Assembly (NCBI GenBank): GCA_016719855.1 | Contig: JADJYH010000026.1 | Location: 25,825 to 89,824, forward strand | Reading direction: 5' to 3' | Length of the DNA stretch: 64,000 nucleotides | DNA from: Saprospiraceae bacterium | GTDB lineage: Bacteria > Bacteroidota > Bacteroidia > Chitinophagales > Saprospiraceae | Program-made: the position numbers and the translations under genes | Shown here: piece after piece, positions 18,139-27,275 of the stretch | Numbering within the stretch: position 1 is the stretch's first letter | Layout: the number at the start of each line of letters is the position of its first letter | The notes under the pieces: model-generated | Database searches by the model: none | What the model saw: the letters and a program-made list of their open reading frames with translations, nothing else | What the model was told of the DNA's origin: nothing

Positions 18139-19440
18139 TCAATTGCTCCGAAACGCAGCCAAAATCTTGTCAAGCACCCGCTCCAGCAAGCTTCGTTTTT
18201 CCGTTACAATTCTCGCCGTTCCCTGCATCTCCTGACGAAATGGAATGAGCTTTCCGTAACTTGTTTTGAGGTCGTGCGGTAGGGATATTTCAAGTTCGTA
18301 CCCCTGCTCGCTGGGCACAGTGGCGATGCGCTCCACCTCGCCATTCAGCACCCCAAATTCCTGGTACGGGTAGCCGTCGAGACGGATATTGACAGCCATT
18401 TTTTCTTTCACTTTGCCGGAACGAACACCCGACAGCAAAGCTTTGGCAAGGATGCGCCCGGAACCTTCCCTCGGAACGATGGTCAGCACCTCCGTGCCTG
18501 CCTCCACGTGCTGTTGTTCGCTCCAGATTTTCGTAAATGCCACCTCACCACCTACGGGCGCCACAAGCTGGTAGGTCTGTTTCCAAATGTCAATTTCACC
18601 TTTCAACTGCTGCACTTCCGAGCGGAAATCGAGCAGTTTTTGCGACTCGCCATCCGACTGAACTTGCTGTAAATCAAGTATTAGCGCCTGCATCTCCTGT
18701 ATCCGAAGGTTGTTATGCGAAGTACCAGCATGCAGCGCCTCCAATTCCCGCCTGCGGGCCAACCAATCGGACTGGCTTTTTTCAAATTCGAACTTGCTCA
18801 AGGAGCTGGTGGCTAGGAGCGTACTATCACGTTGCATGTTTTTGAAGACCAGCGTCACCTCCTCCTTCATTATTTTTTCTTGCCGGGCAAGCGATTTGTT
18901 CAGCAGGGTAACTTCGTCAATTTGCTTGCGCAAATTGCTGATTTTCAGGTAGTTGATATCTTGGGAAAGAAAATAGCGTAGTTCTTTTAGCCGCCGAGAA
19001 AAGTCGGCATAACTGGCCTGCAAGGTGCCGAGTTGGAGTGTTTTCGGCAATTCGGCATCGAGGTAGCCCGCACCATCCTCTGTCGTCATTTTTTGCAAAA
19101 CGGTGTCGAGATAGTTCACGTCTTGCAAGCGGGTTGGGCTTTCGAGGACTGCCAACAGTTCGCCGGGCTGCACCACCTGGCCGTTGGCAACGTTCAGGTT
19201 CGCAATTTTAGCGCTTGTCCCGGCCGCGAGACGGATGGGTGGATTTTCCGTTGTCAAAACAGCACGAGCCTCCACCACATCTGGATAGCGGACGAGATAA
19301 GCAATCCAAACCAGCAGCATGAAAACGGCAAACACGACCGTCAACCCCCAGCGCAGCGTCCAGCCGGGTGGGCTGCCGATGAGCGCTTCCACGTCATAGC
19401 GCTCGTTGAGCTTGATGTCTGATGGAGTTTTTATCGCCAT
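18139..19440 (-). CDS. HlyD-family membrane fusion (adaptor) protein
   Basis: A 433-residue inner-membrane-anchored periplasmic adaptor that links an ABC exporter to the outer membrane. It has a short cytoplasmic N-terminus, one membrane helix (LTVVFAVFMLLVWIAYLV, residues ~31-48), and a split lipoyl domain (AKIANLNVANGQVVQPGELL and a second half at VAPVGGEVAFTKIWSEQQHV). A long coiled coil (residues ~130-270) and beta-barrel and membrane-proximal segments follow. The ABC exporter gene lies immediately upstream on the same strand with a 58-base gap filled by a word palindrome, so the pair forms an operon. The outer-membrane TolC-type partner is not in the window. Confidence 0.92.
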   Translation of the reverse strand: MAIKTPSDIKLNERYDVEALIGSPPGWTLRWGLTVVFAVFMLLVWIAYLVRYPDVVEARAVLTTENPPIRLAAGTSAKIANLNVANGQVVQPGELLAVLESPTRLQDVNYLDTVLQKMTTEDGAGYLDAELPKTLQLGTLQASYADFSRRLKELRYFLSQDINYLKISNLRKQIDEVTLLNKSLARQEKIMKEEVTLVFKNMQRDSTLLATSSLSKFEFEKSQSDWLARRRELEALHAGTSHNNLRIQEMQALILDLQQVQSDGESQKLLDFRSEVQQLKGEIDIWKQTYQLVAPVGGEVAFTKIWSEQQHVEAGTEVLTIVPREGSGRILAKALLSGVRSGKVKEKMAVNIRLDGYPYQEFGVLNGEVERIATVPSEQGYELEISLPHDLKTSYGKLIPFRQEMQGTARIVTEKRSLLERVLDKILAAFRSN

Positions 19441-19447
19441 TTCGATG

Positions 19448-19501
19448 TAGTTATGAGTTGTGGGTTATGAGGCTCGCAACTCATAACTCATAACTCAATT
19501 A
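19448..19501. repeat. Word palindrome (GAGTTAT family) inside the exporter operon
   Basis: The left arm carries GTTATGAGTTG words and the right arm (about 19477-19501) carries CAACTCATAAC words. An 11-bp core pairs perfectly (19450-19460 with 19477-19487). The outer edge contains the TAA of the ABC exporter on the minus strand. It fills the gap between the exporter and the HlyD gene and shares its word with 7102-7174. Confidence 0.8.
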
Positions 19502-21763
19502 GGCTCCCAATTCCAATTGTTCCTTCACCAGTTGATAGTACGCACCCCGGCGCTTTGAAAGTTCGTCGTGCGTTCCCACCTCCACGACTTCACCCCGCTC
19601 CAGTACCACAATCTGGTCTGCATTTTTGACGGTGCTGAGGCGGTGGGCCACCACCACCACTGTTTTCCCCTTGAAAAATTGACCGAGGTTTTCGTTGATT
19701 ATCTTCTCCGTGTGGGCATCGAGTGCATTCGTTGCTTCGTCAAAAAACAGGTAGTCAGGTTGCTTGTAAACAGCCCTGGCAATAAGCAGTCGCTGCCGCT
19801 GGCCTTGGCTCAAACCGTTGCCTTTGGCTCCGACCATCGTGTTGTAGCCCAGGGGAAGATTTTCGATAAAATCCTGAATATGAGCTACTTGCACCGCCTT
19901 CAACAACTTCTCGTTGTCCACTGTTTCCCAGTCCGGTTCACTCTCGGCGATGTTGGAAGCAATGGTGTCGGAGAACACGAAGCCGTCCTGCATCACCGCC
20001 CCGCACTGCGCTCGCCACTCGGCGGTTGGCAGGTTTTTCAAAAACAATTGACCCACCTTGACCGCACCAACGCTGGGTTCGTAAAAGCCAAGGAGCAGTT
20101 TAATCAAGGTCGTTTTGCCGCTTCCACTGGTGCCCACGATGGCCGTCACCTTCCCCGCAGGAATGGTCAAGTTGATGTTTTTTAACACAAAATCGGTGAG
20201 CGGGTTGTAGCGAAAGCTCAGGTTTTCGAGGACGAGGGGATGAGAAAGAGGGATGAGGGATGAAGTTTTAGGTATGAGGGGTGAGGGATGAGGGATGAAG
20301 GCACCATCTACATTCATTCCTGATTCCTCATTCCTCATCCCTACTCCATCCCTCATTCCTTCTTGATGGATTTCGCTGAGGCGCTCCAAGCTAATTTTGG
20401 CATCCTGTGCCGAACGGACGAAGCTGATGATTTGCTGCAGCGGCACGTTCAACTGACCAAGGATGAACATCGTAGCGAGCATCATGCCCAGTGTCATTTC
20501 CCCATTGATAACGGCGGCAGCTGCGACGGCGATGATGAAAATATCCTTGATTTGGGCGATGAACTGCGCCCCAGCATCTTGCCACTGCGTGACTGTGAGC
20601 GAGCGCATATTTGCCCTGAACAACCTCGCTTGGATATGCACCCAACCGTAGCGGCGTTTGTGTTCGCTGTTCTGGAGTTTAATCTCCTGCATCCCCTGTA
20701 TGAGTTCGATGATGTTGCCTTGGTTGTCCGACAATGCCCGGAACCGTTGCAGGTCGGCGTCCTTCCTTTTTTTCAAAAAAAGAAAAATCCAAGCCACATA
20801 CAACACGCTGGCAATCAGGAAGATGGTGAAGATTTTGGTGTTGTAAACGGCCAATACTACACCGAAAATCAAGAGGTTGAAAGCCGAGAATATGATGTTC
20901 AGCGTGCTGACCGTGAGGAACTCCTCGATTCGCCGGTGGTCGCCAATTCGCTGGAGAAGGTCACCCGTCATTTTGGCGTCGAAAAAGCTGATGGGCTGTG
21001 CCATTAGGCGAACCAGAAAGTCGCTGACGAGCGAGATATTCACCCGGCTGCCGATGTGCAGCAATATCCAGTTTTGAATGAAGCGGACGGTCGTTTGTCC
21101 AGCGAAGAGCATGAGTTGTGCGAACAGAATAAGCCAAACGAAGCCAAGGTCTTGGTTCTCGATGCCCACATCCACAACGGCCTGAGTGAGGAACGGGAAC
21201 AGGAACTGGATGAGACTGGCCACGAGTAGTCCGATGAGCAGTTGCGTGGTCAATCGGCGGTAGGGGCGCAGATAGTTGAGCAGAAAACCGAAGCCCTTGC
21301 GGCTGACCGAGTCGCCTTCTTGGGCATAAAAATCCGGGGTGGGTTCGAGCAAGATGGCAATGCCCAGATGCTGGTCGCTGCACCAGTTTCGTTGGAATTC
21401 GGCGTGGCTAAACTTCACCTTACCCCTCGCTGGGTCAGCCACCCAAATGCGTTTCTTGGTAATTTTATAAACGACGACGAAGTGGTTTTGCCGCCAATGG
21501 CAAATGCAGGGCAGCGGGGCTTCCGTCAACCCAACTTCCTGATTGTCAACGCCTTGGAATGGGATTTTGACGGGCAGTGGCCGCATCCCGATGCCCTCCG
21601 CCGCCACCACGATGCCCCTCGCCGACACGCCCTCCCGGTCGAGGAAGGTGCGCTGCCGCAACTCCTGGAGTGAGTACCGCCGACCATGAAACTCGGCAAC
21701 CATGCGAAGACAAGCGGCCCCGCAGTCCATTGCGTCGAGTTGGTGGTAGAAGGGAAAAGGCAT
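19499..21763 (-). CDS. Peptidase-containing ABC exporter (C39 bacteriocin-type)
   Basis: A ~754-residue exporter that in this family cleaves double-glycine leader peptides and exports the product. The start is taken as MPFPFYHQLDAMDCGAACL (ATG at 21763); the frame runs on to 21814 but that part is a word array. The C39 peptidase (residues 1-140) has its catalytic Cys in DCGAACL, His in WRQNHFVVVYK and Asp in VADPARG. Membrane helices span ~150-430. The NBD has Walker A GTSGSGKTTL, signature LSQGQRQRLL and Walker B DYLFFDEATNALD. Between the membrane domain and NBD the coding sequence contains an in-frame word palindrome (20226-20366), giving an odd Pro/Ser-rich linker. The frame is otherwise intact. 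The HlyD gene follows. No leader-peptide gene was found in the adjacent 370 bases. Confidence 0.93.
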   Translation of the reverse strand: MPFPFYHQLDAMDCGAACLRMVAEFHGRRYSLQELRQRTFLDREGVSARGIVVAAEGIGMRPLPVKIPFQGVDNQEVGLTEAPLPCICHWRQNHFVVVYKITKKRIWVADPARGKVKFSHAEFQRNWCSDQHLGIAILLEPTPDFYAQEGDSVSRKGFGFLLNYLRPYRRLTTQLLIGLLVASLIQFLFPFLTQAVVDVGIENQDLGFVWLILFAQLMLFAGQTTVRFIQNWILLHIGSRVNISLVSDFLVRLMAQPISFFDAKMTGDLLQRIGDHRRIEEFLTVSTLNIIFSAFNLLIFGVVLAVYNTKIFTIFLIASVLYVAWIFLFLKKRKDADLQRFRALSDNQGNIIELIQGMQEIKLQNSEHKRRYGWVHIQARLFRANMRSLTVTQWQDAGAQFIAQIKDIFIIAVAAAAVINGEMTLGMMLATMFILGQLNVPLQQIISFVRSAQDAKISLERLSEIHQEGMRDGVGMRNEESGMNVDGAFIPHPSPLIPKTSSLIPLSHPLVLENLSFRYNPLTDFVLKNINLTIPAGKVTAIVGTSGSGKTTLIKLLLGFYEPSVGAVKVGQLFLKNLPTAEWRAQCGAVMQDGFVFSDTIASNIAESEPDWETVDNEKLLKAVQVAHIQDFIENLPLGYNTMVGAKGNGLSQGQRQRLLIARAVYKQPDYLFFDEATNALDAHTEKIINENLGQFFKGKTVVVVAHRLSTVKNADQIVVLERGEVVEVGTHDELSKRRGAYYQLVKEQLELGA
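20226..20366. repeat. Word palindrome inside the ABC exporter coding sequence
   Basis: The left arm in plus orientation is built of GGGATGAGG or GAGGGATGA words (20226-20300), the right arm of CCTCATTCC or CCCTCATTCC words (20313-20366). It is read in frame by the exporter gene as a linker containing FIPHPSPLIPKTSSLIPLSH. The word resembles the one at 59031-59152. Confidence 0.85.
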
Positions 21764-21767
21764 ATTC

Positions 21768-21805
21768 TGATTGCGGATTTTGGATTGCGGATTTCGGATT
21801 GTGGG
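21768..21805. repeat. Single-arm word array (GGATTGCGGATTT)
   Basis: Three to four imperfect copies of GATTGCGGATTT lie directly upstream of the exporter start codon. No inverted arm was found nearby. Its translation accounts for the non-conserved N-terminal extension of the open frame. Confidence 0.6.
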
Positions 21806-22030
21806 GCGGCTCAAATTTGAATATGAATGTCAATTGAAATAGGTCAAACGCATCGGTACTATTCCTGTTTCGTTTGAACCCAACAGCTCAATTTTAAGTA
21901 AATTTTGGGTGTCAAATAATTTAAACTGGAAATGCTTTAAGAATTGTCAGTTGATGGCCAATGCTGGCTCTATCATGCTGTGTTTTTGTCAGTGTTTAGA
22001 ATTCTTTTGATTGAAAAATCCATATTAACC

Positions 22031-22038
22031 TACCTTTG
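22031..22038 (+). promoter_or_regulatory. Bacteroidota -7 element for the M42 peptidase
   Basis: TACCTTTG is a perfect TAnnTTTG match, 92 bases upstream of the ATG at 22131. Confidence 0.6.
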
Positions 22039-22130
22039 CCTAGACAATCCAAAAACTGTCAGCAACCTAATTTTTCACGAAAAAAACCGATGGCAGCGCC
22101 CCAGCCTGCCAATTCACAAAGCCTGTTTAA

Positions 22131-23180
22131 ATGATAAACGTTTCCCTTTTAAAAAAAACCTGCGAAATACCCGGCGCACCGGGCTTCGAGCAGCGCATCC
22201 GCAAGTTCGTGATGAACGAAATCACGCCATTCGTTGACGAGATTTCCACCGACTCGATGGGCAGCATCATTGCGGTGAAAAAAGGCCGCTCTGCCAAAAA
22301 AGTGATGGTGGCCGCCCACCTCGACGAAATCAGCTTCATCGTCACCCATATTGACGACGATGGGTTCCTGCGCATCCACACCCTTGGCGGGTTCGACCCG
22401 AAGACGCTGACAGCACAACGAGTAATCGTGCATGGCCGAAAAGACCTTATTGGGGTGATGGGCAGCAAACCCATCCACATTATGAAAGCAGAGGAGCGTA
22501 CCAAGGCTCCGCTGACACAAGACTATTTCATTGACCTCGGCATGAAAAAAGAGGAAGTTGAGAAGCTGGTGGCAGTAGGCGACCCGGTGACCCGTGAGCG
22601 GGAACTCATCGAGATGGGCGAGTGTGTAAACAGCAAAAGCATTGACAACCGGGTTTCGGTTTTCATTTTGATGGAAGCTTTGCGGGAGCTTAAAAATGTT
22701 GAACTACCGTTCGATTTGTACGCCGTTTTCACTGTACAGGAAGAGGTAGGCATCCGGGGTGCCATCTCGTCCTCGCACCGAATTGACCCAGACTTCGGCA
22801 TTGCCGTGGATACCACCATCGCCTACGACGTGCCGGGCGCCCTCCCCTACGAAATGGTGACAAAACTTGGAAGCGGGGCCGCCATTAAAATCATGGACAG
22901 CGGCGTCATTTGCGATTACAGGATGGTGAACTACCTGAAGGAAATGGCAAAAAAGAACAACATCAAATGGCAGCCGGAAATCCTTACTGGCGGCGCCACA
23001 GACACGCTTGGGATTCAACGTTCGGGCAAGCACGGGGCCATTGCGGGTGCTATTTCCATCCCGACCCGGCACATCCACTCTGTCATCGAAATGGCGCACA
23101 AGGAGGATATCCGTAACTGTATTGACTTACTTAAGGTGAGCCTAGAAAATATGGACAAGTATGATTGGGAATTTAAGTGA
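22131..23180 (+). CDS. M42-family metallopeptidase
   Basis: A cytoplasmic dinuclear metal aminopeptidase/endoglucanase-like enzyme of 349 residues, full length and unbroken. M42 motifs in order are: N-terminal IPGAPGFEQRIR, first metal His and catalytic Asp in AAHLDEISF (~64-72), bridging Asp in SIDNRVS (~171), general-base Glu pair in FTVQEEVGIRGA (~205), metal Asp in AVDTT (~228), ILTGGATDTLG, and the final His in IPTRHIHS (~310). It likely trims short peptides released by proteolysis. No signal peptide. It converges with the VapC-type gene; both stop codons sit in a tiny inverted repeat. Confidence 0.95.
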   Translation: MINVSLLKKTCEIPGAPGFEQRIRKFVMNEITPFVDEISTDSMGSIIAVKKGRSAKKVMVAAHLDEISFIVTHIDDDGFLRIHTLGGFDPKTLTAQRVIVHGRKDLIGVMGSKPIHIMKAEERTKAPLTQDYFIDLGMKKEEVEKLVAVGDPVTRERELIEMGECVNSKSIDNRVSVFILMEALRELKNVELPFDLYAVFTVQEEVGIRGAISSSHRIDPDFGIAVDTTIAYDVPGALPYEMVTKLGSGAAIKIMDSGVICDYRMVNYLKEMAKKNNIKWQPEILTGGATDTLGIQRSGKHGAIAGAISIPTRHIHSVIEMAHKEDIRNCIDLLKVSLENMDKYDWEFK

Positions 23181-23190
23181 AAAGTCACTT
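23175..23190. repeat. Short inverted repeat across two convergent stops
   Basis: AAGTGA (23175-23180) and TCACTT (23185-23190) are reverse complements with a 4-base spacer. The left arm contains the TGA of the M42 gene and the right arm contains the TGA of the minus-strand VapC gene. Confidence 0.55.
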
Positions 23191-23558
23191 GTGGAGTACC
23201 AAGCCCGGCAGGTATTTGAAGTCTTTTACGTTGTAAGTAAACAGCGGGATTTGATAAACCACTGACATCGCTCCAATCAGCGCATCGGGTAGTTTTAGGT
23301 CGTGGCTGAGGCGGTAGGCTTCGATGAATTCGAGGGCTTTTTGGGAAGTGGCTTTGTCAATGTGAAGGATGTTGTAATCTTGAATCCGACTCCTCATTCT
23401 GGCGAGTTGTTCTTTGTTCGCCATCCCCTGAACAGTTCCATTGCAGCTATTGAAGGCATTAGAATATTGCCAAGACCAATGGTTTTGAAATCTTGTTCGG
23501 TGTCAAGGTTTCCATTGTAATAATGGATGATAACGTTGGTGTCGCAGATTACTTTCAT
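23185..23558 (-). CDS. VapC-type PIN-domain toxin (frameshifted)
   Basis: A predicted metal-dependent RNase toxin of ~125 residues. The N-terminal part starts at the ATG at 23556-23558 (MKVICDTNVIIHYYNG, first catalytic Asp) and runs to AAMELFRG (catalytic Glu). The frame then breaks at a G-run near 23435 and resumes at ANKEQLARMRSRIQDY. LPDALIGA and YNVKDFKYLPGL supply the remaining acidic residues. The ATG overlaps the stop of the upstream antitoxin gene (ATGA), typical of coupled toxin-antitoxin pairs. The break could be a consensus error, as elsewhere in the window, or real inactivation of a toxin; the sequence alone cannot decide. Confidence 0.82.
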
Positions 23559-23833
23559 AACCTACCTCCCCATGCTTCTTTTCGCAATTCTTCCGGGTCA
23601 ATTTCCTTACCTTTCCAAATCCCGAACATTTCTGCGGCTTTTTCCGGCTCCTTCGCCCAAGTTATCGGCGGTTCTGGCGGTGGAGCAGACTTCTCTTTAG
23701 GCTTTACGGCAGGTTTTGACTTGCCATTTTTCACTTGCTTCTTCCCAACGACCTGAAAGCCGATGGTCGAGATGAACTCCAACAGTTTCTGGAGCGCAGC
23801 CTCATTTTCGGTGCGGATAGTTACTTCAACCAT
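23555..23833 (-). CDS. VapB/Phd-like antitoxin
   Basis: A 92-residue protein starting at the ATG at 23831-23833 (MVEVTIRTENEAALQKLLEF). The open frame extends further upstream but only over the next gene. The first ~35 residues are an alpha/beta segment. A Lys/Pro-rich linker (residues ~36-60) leads to a C-terminal toxin-binding style tail (FGIWKGKEIDPEELRKEAWG), a common antitoxin ending beside PIN toxins. The stop overlaps the toxin start by an ATGA, indicating translational coupling. The N-terminus does not match a clear AbrB or RHH DNA-binding fold, so the antitoxin class is uncertain. Confidence 0.75.
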   Translation of the reverse strand: MVEVTIRTENEAALQKLLEFISTIGFQVVGKKQVKNGKSKPAVKPKEKSAPPPEPPITWAKEPEKAAEMFGIWKGKEIDPEELRKEAWGGRL

Positions 23834-23897
23834 GTGGATTGGATTTTTTTTCAAAAATAAGGGAATTAACCTAAAACGATAGGCTACTTCGTAAATA

Positions 23898-26800
23898 TCA
23901 CCCGCCCGCACCTTCCTCCAACTCGATTTCCTCCTCGGACTCCAGCAGCGCTGGAAGGCTTCCGTCGAAGCTGCCAAAAGCGCCGTACACCACTTCGTGG
24001 ATGCGGCTACGGATGTTTTCGGTAAAAATTTTGCCATTGCGGGAACTAGGGTTCACCCGGTTGGAGAGGAAAACATAGACCAGCCGCTGCTCAGGGTCCA
24101 CCCAAACGCAGGTGCCTGTGAAACCAGTGTGCCCAAACGACTTGGGGGAGGCATGTGGCGAGTAAGTCGGATAGCGGCGCTTGGTCGGTTTGTCAAAGCC
24201 AAGACCTCGGTGGTTGATGCCGTTTTGTACGGACACGAAACCGTCCACCGTATTTTTATCAAAAAACTGCGTGCCGCCATATTTGCCATCTTCGAGCAAC
24301 ATTTGGAAAAGGACGGCCAAATCTTCCGCATTGCTGAAAATCCCGGCACTGCCCCCTACCCCGCCCAATAGCGCCACGCACGGGTCGTGAACATAACCTT
24401 GCACCAGGCTCTTGCGCCAATAATTGTCCTGCTCGGTGGGCACTATCCGGCTGCGGGGCAGCTTATCGAGCGGTTGGTAAGTCGTGTTGCGCAAGCCGAG
24501 AGGAAGGTACATGTTCTTGAAAACAAAGGCGTCCAGCCCAGTTTTGCTCAGGGTTTCAATTACTTTTTTCAGCAAATAAAAGTTCACGTCGCTGTAACGG
24601 AACCGGGGATTCGACGAGACAGGAAGGTTGAAAACCCGCTTTAATATCGTGTCCTGAAAAGTTTGCCGGAAGTACAAGCCATCGGTCACTTTCACGTTGT
24701 AATTGCCCTTTCGCTTGCGGCAGAAGTAGTCGTTGCAACCTTTGGCTGGCACATTTTTGCCTGAAAAAAAACGAGCGAGGGGCATCTGCGCTTGCAAGCC
24801 AGACTGGTGAAGCAACAATTGCTTGATTTTGATATTTCCAATTGGCGAGCCGGGCGGCACAGAGATATAGTCCGACACCTTTCCCTCCAAATCGAGCTGT
24901 TTGCTCTCCACCAATTTCATGGCGGCCAGAGTTGTGGCGGCCACTTTGGTCACGGATGCAATGTCATAGAGGTCATTGTTTTTTACAAGCTGGGCAGTTT
25001 TACTGTACGTGAAGTGCCCGAAACTCTTGGAAAAAATGACTTGCCCGTCCTTGGCAATGGCCACTTGGCACCCAGGGAAAACGCCGTTGTCAATGGCCGA
25101 CTCAGCGATGGCACTGATGCCGACCAAGCGCTCTGATGCGATACCCTTGTTCTCTGCTGCCGCAAAAGCTAGTCGCACGGGTTTGTGCTGTACGGCAGCG
25201 CCAAACTCCATGCTTTCATCAACAGTGAGCGGTAGCCTGCCTTCCGACATGACCCCGCCGAACAAAAGCTGGGCAGCGTAGGCTTCCGTGAATTGGTTCT
25301 TTTCAAAAACCTGCACACAGGCCACCGACTCTGCGAAAAAACGCAGGTTTTTTGGGTTGCCAAAATTGAGCACCACCACCTGTGACTGGCTCGCCAACAC
25401 ATTTATGCTCTCAATAAATTGCTTGTGAAAACCGGGCTGCAAGTCCACACTGTCCAACAGGATAATGGCCGCAGGAACAAGTTTAGTTTTTTCATACGTC
25501 AACTCCTTCAACTCCCCGGAGGCTGGCACTGGCCGTCCAAAACTCCGGAAATTGGCATATTTTGAAAATAGCCTTTCAAAATCCCCAAATGGGCGGTTTG
25601 AATACCTAAATATCTGATAGTCAGTGCCGTATATTTTTTTGAAGGGCAGGATTTCTTGTTCATCACGGGCCAACACCACCGAATTTTCAAACAACTTGCC
25701 GATAAAAATCCCCAACGAGGGTCCTCAAAATAACAAACGGTTTTGTCAACTTTTGCATCGAACTTAGCCGAACGAGGCTTGTAATCATGCACTACCTTGG
25801 GCTGGCGTTTTTCAGAAATAGACACGAATTTTACCGGCTTATGGGATACGCTGTCGTGTGGCAAAATGGACAATTTGACAGGGAGTTTGCCCCCATTCAC
25901 CCAAGATTTGGCCAACAACACCCGGCGCACCCGCTGGTTGAGGTCAAGTTCAGTGATTTTACCCGTTTCAAGCAGGGTTTGAACCGTCCTGAAAATTTCA
26001 CCTGCATTTTCCGAGATGAGCATATCGGCACCAGCCAAGAGCTTCATTTCGGGCGATTCGTCCAAGTCCAATTGCACGACCATCAGTCCCTTAAAACCGA
26101 GAAATTTGTTGAGGTAAGATTTGGGGTAAGTCGGAGGTAAGCCCTCCAAGGTGTCTAGCGAAAGTACCGAATTGTCCAATAAGAGGCCGCCAAGGCCTTC
26201 GTTGACCTTGGTTAGGTAGCGCTTCAAGGCCACTCGCCTCAGCGAGTCGTTTTCGATAAATTCGAACTTGGAAAAATTGTCAGCTACAGCTAGAATCCGG
26301 TTGCTCTGTAACAGTTGATACATCCGCCAAAAACGCTCATCAGTCGCCGCTTCTTTTTCTTCAAATATCTGAAAATCAAAGCTTTGCGATGCTGGGTTGT
26401 CAGTTTTAAGCGTTGGAGCCAGCGCGAAGTTGATGCCGAGTGTCTTGCAATCGGCCACGTATTTTTGTTCCAAATAAACATGCAAAGCCGTAGAGTCAAT
26501 GGCGGCCATCGCTGCTGGGAGCGGGAAGGGCAATTGCCCCTTAAACTGATTGTGGAGCGACACCTTTTCGTTGGTGCCAATGAAAAGCGGTAGACTGGCG
26601 CTCCTTCGCAGACTGTCCGTTGCATACAAGAACTCTGCTAAATGGACATTGTGGATCAACACCCCACCGATAAGCCCGGCTGCCGTTTTTTGATAAACTT
26701 CTTGTTGGGAAAGAGAGTCCTGCATTGGGGCGTCCCAGAGGATGAGTTGCCCGATTTTTTCCTCCAAGCTAAGTCCAGATAGTACGATGTCCACTTGGGC

Positions 26801-26920
26801 CGTGTCCGTTCCGCTGAATGGCGGCACTGCCTCCACAACGCCCGGCAAGGGGCGCTTACAGGAGAATATTGCCAGCAGAAGCAACAGCCCAAATACCCTG
26901 ATGAATGTTTTGAACATCAT
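23898..26920 (-). CDS. GH3-like / serine beta-lactamase-family fusion lipoprotein (frameshift)
   Basis: Two frames (26920 to ~25720 and 25715-23898) join at a C-run near 25720 (EDPSLGIFIGKLFENSVV) into a ~1,000-residue lipoprotein (lipobox LAIFSC). The N-terminal ~360 residues follow the GH3 N-terminal barrel layout (LSLEEKIGQLIL, LIGGVLIHN, LGINFALAPTL, AGADMLIS). The family motifs KHFPGHG and the nucleophile segment VVTDAL are not recognisable; the corresponding places read VADNFSKFEF and VVQLDL. A GH3 C-terminal-like alpha/beta segment (~410-590) follows. The C-terminal ~380 residues are a beta-lactamase/penicillin-binding-type hydrolase with SxxK in IASVTK, YSD in FRYSDVNFY and HTG in FGHTGFTG. 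Such fusions are known in Bacteroidota and are thought to act on cell-wall or amino-sugar glycans. Confidence 0.88.
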
Positions 26921-27275
26921 GCTTTTTTAGACACGATTTGAAGTAAATTATTGTAAAAAATAGCCGAAAAACTGTGGGGAAGGTAAAACAGAAGTCCGAA
27001 CCGTTGCAAAAATAGCCAAAACAAAGAATATGAATGAATTGTGTTTGGCCAATTTCTTTAAAGAACTTCATTTCAACTAAGTTCCAAGATTGTGCCGTTT
27101 GCAATTTTACGATTTACCCAACGCCGGAACTAACCTGCGCTGTCTTGAATTTTGGAACATGAAAAGTTAACAAAAAATCAAATGTACTGAACGGTCACCG
27201 ACAACGTTCTCTGCGTTTAGCCAGCTGGCTCAAGCAAGTTTTGGCTCCCAGCTTAATTCCGATGAATCCAGTTGT
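26921..27275. other. Intergenic region between divergent envelope genes
   Basis: 355 bases between the GH3-like fusion (minus) and a barrel protein (plus). It contains the minus-strand TAnnTTTG element at 27007-27014. Nothing else was recognised; no frame above 60 codons looks coding. Confidence 0.5.
27007..27014 (-). promoter_or_regulatory. Bacteroidota -7 element for the GH3-like fusion
   Basis: On the minus strand TATTTTTG matches TAnnTTTG, 86 bases upstream of the ATG at 26920. Confidence 0.5.

Larger units (their letters stand above)
21764..22130. other. Intergenic region between the exporter and M42 genes
   Basis: 367 bases between divergent genes. It holds the GGATT word array at 21768-21805 and the TAnnTTTG element for the M42 gene at 22031-22038. 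On the minus strand the only ATG-initiated frames near the exporter are under ten codons, so no exporter substrate is encoded here. Nothing else was recognised. Confidence 0.6.

Noticed and set aside
21764..21814. Extended N-terminus of the ABC exporter
   Set aside because: The extra codons are a translation of the GGATT word array; the C39 peptidase domain starts at MPFPFYHQLDAMDCG.
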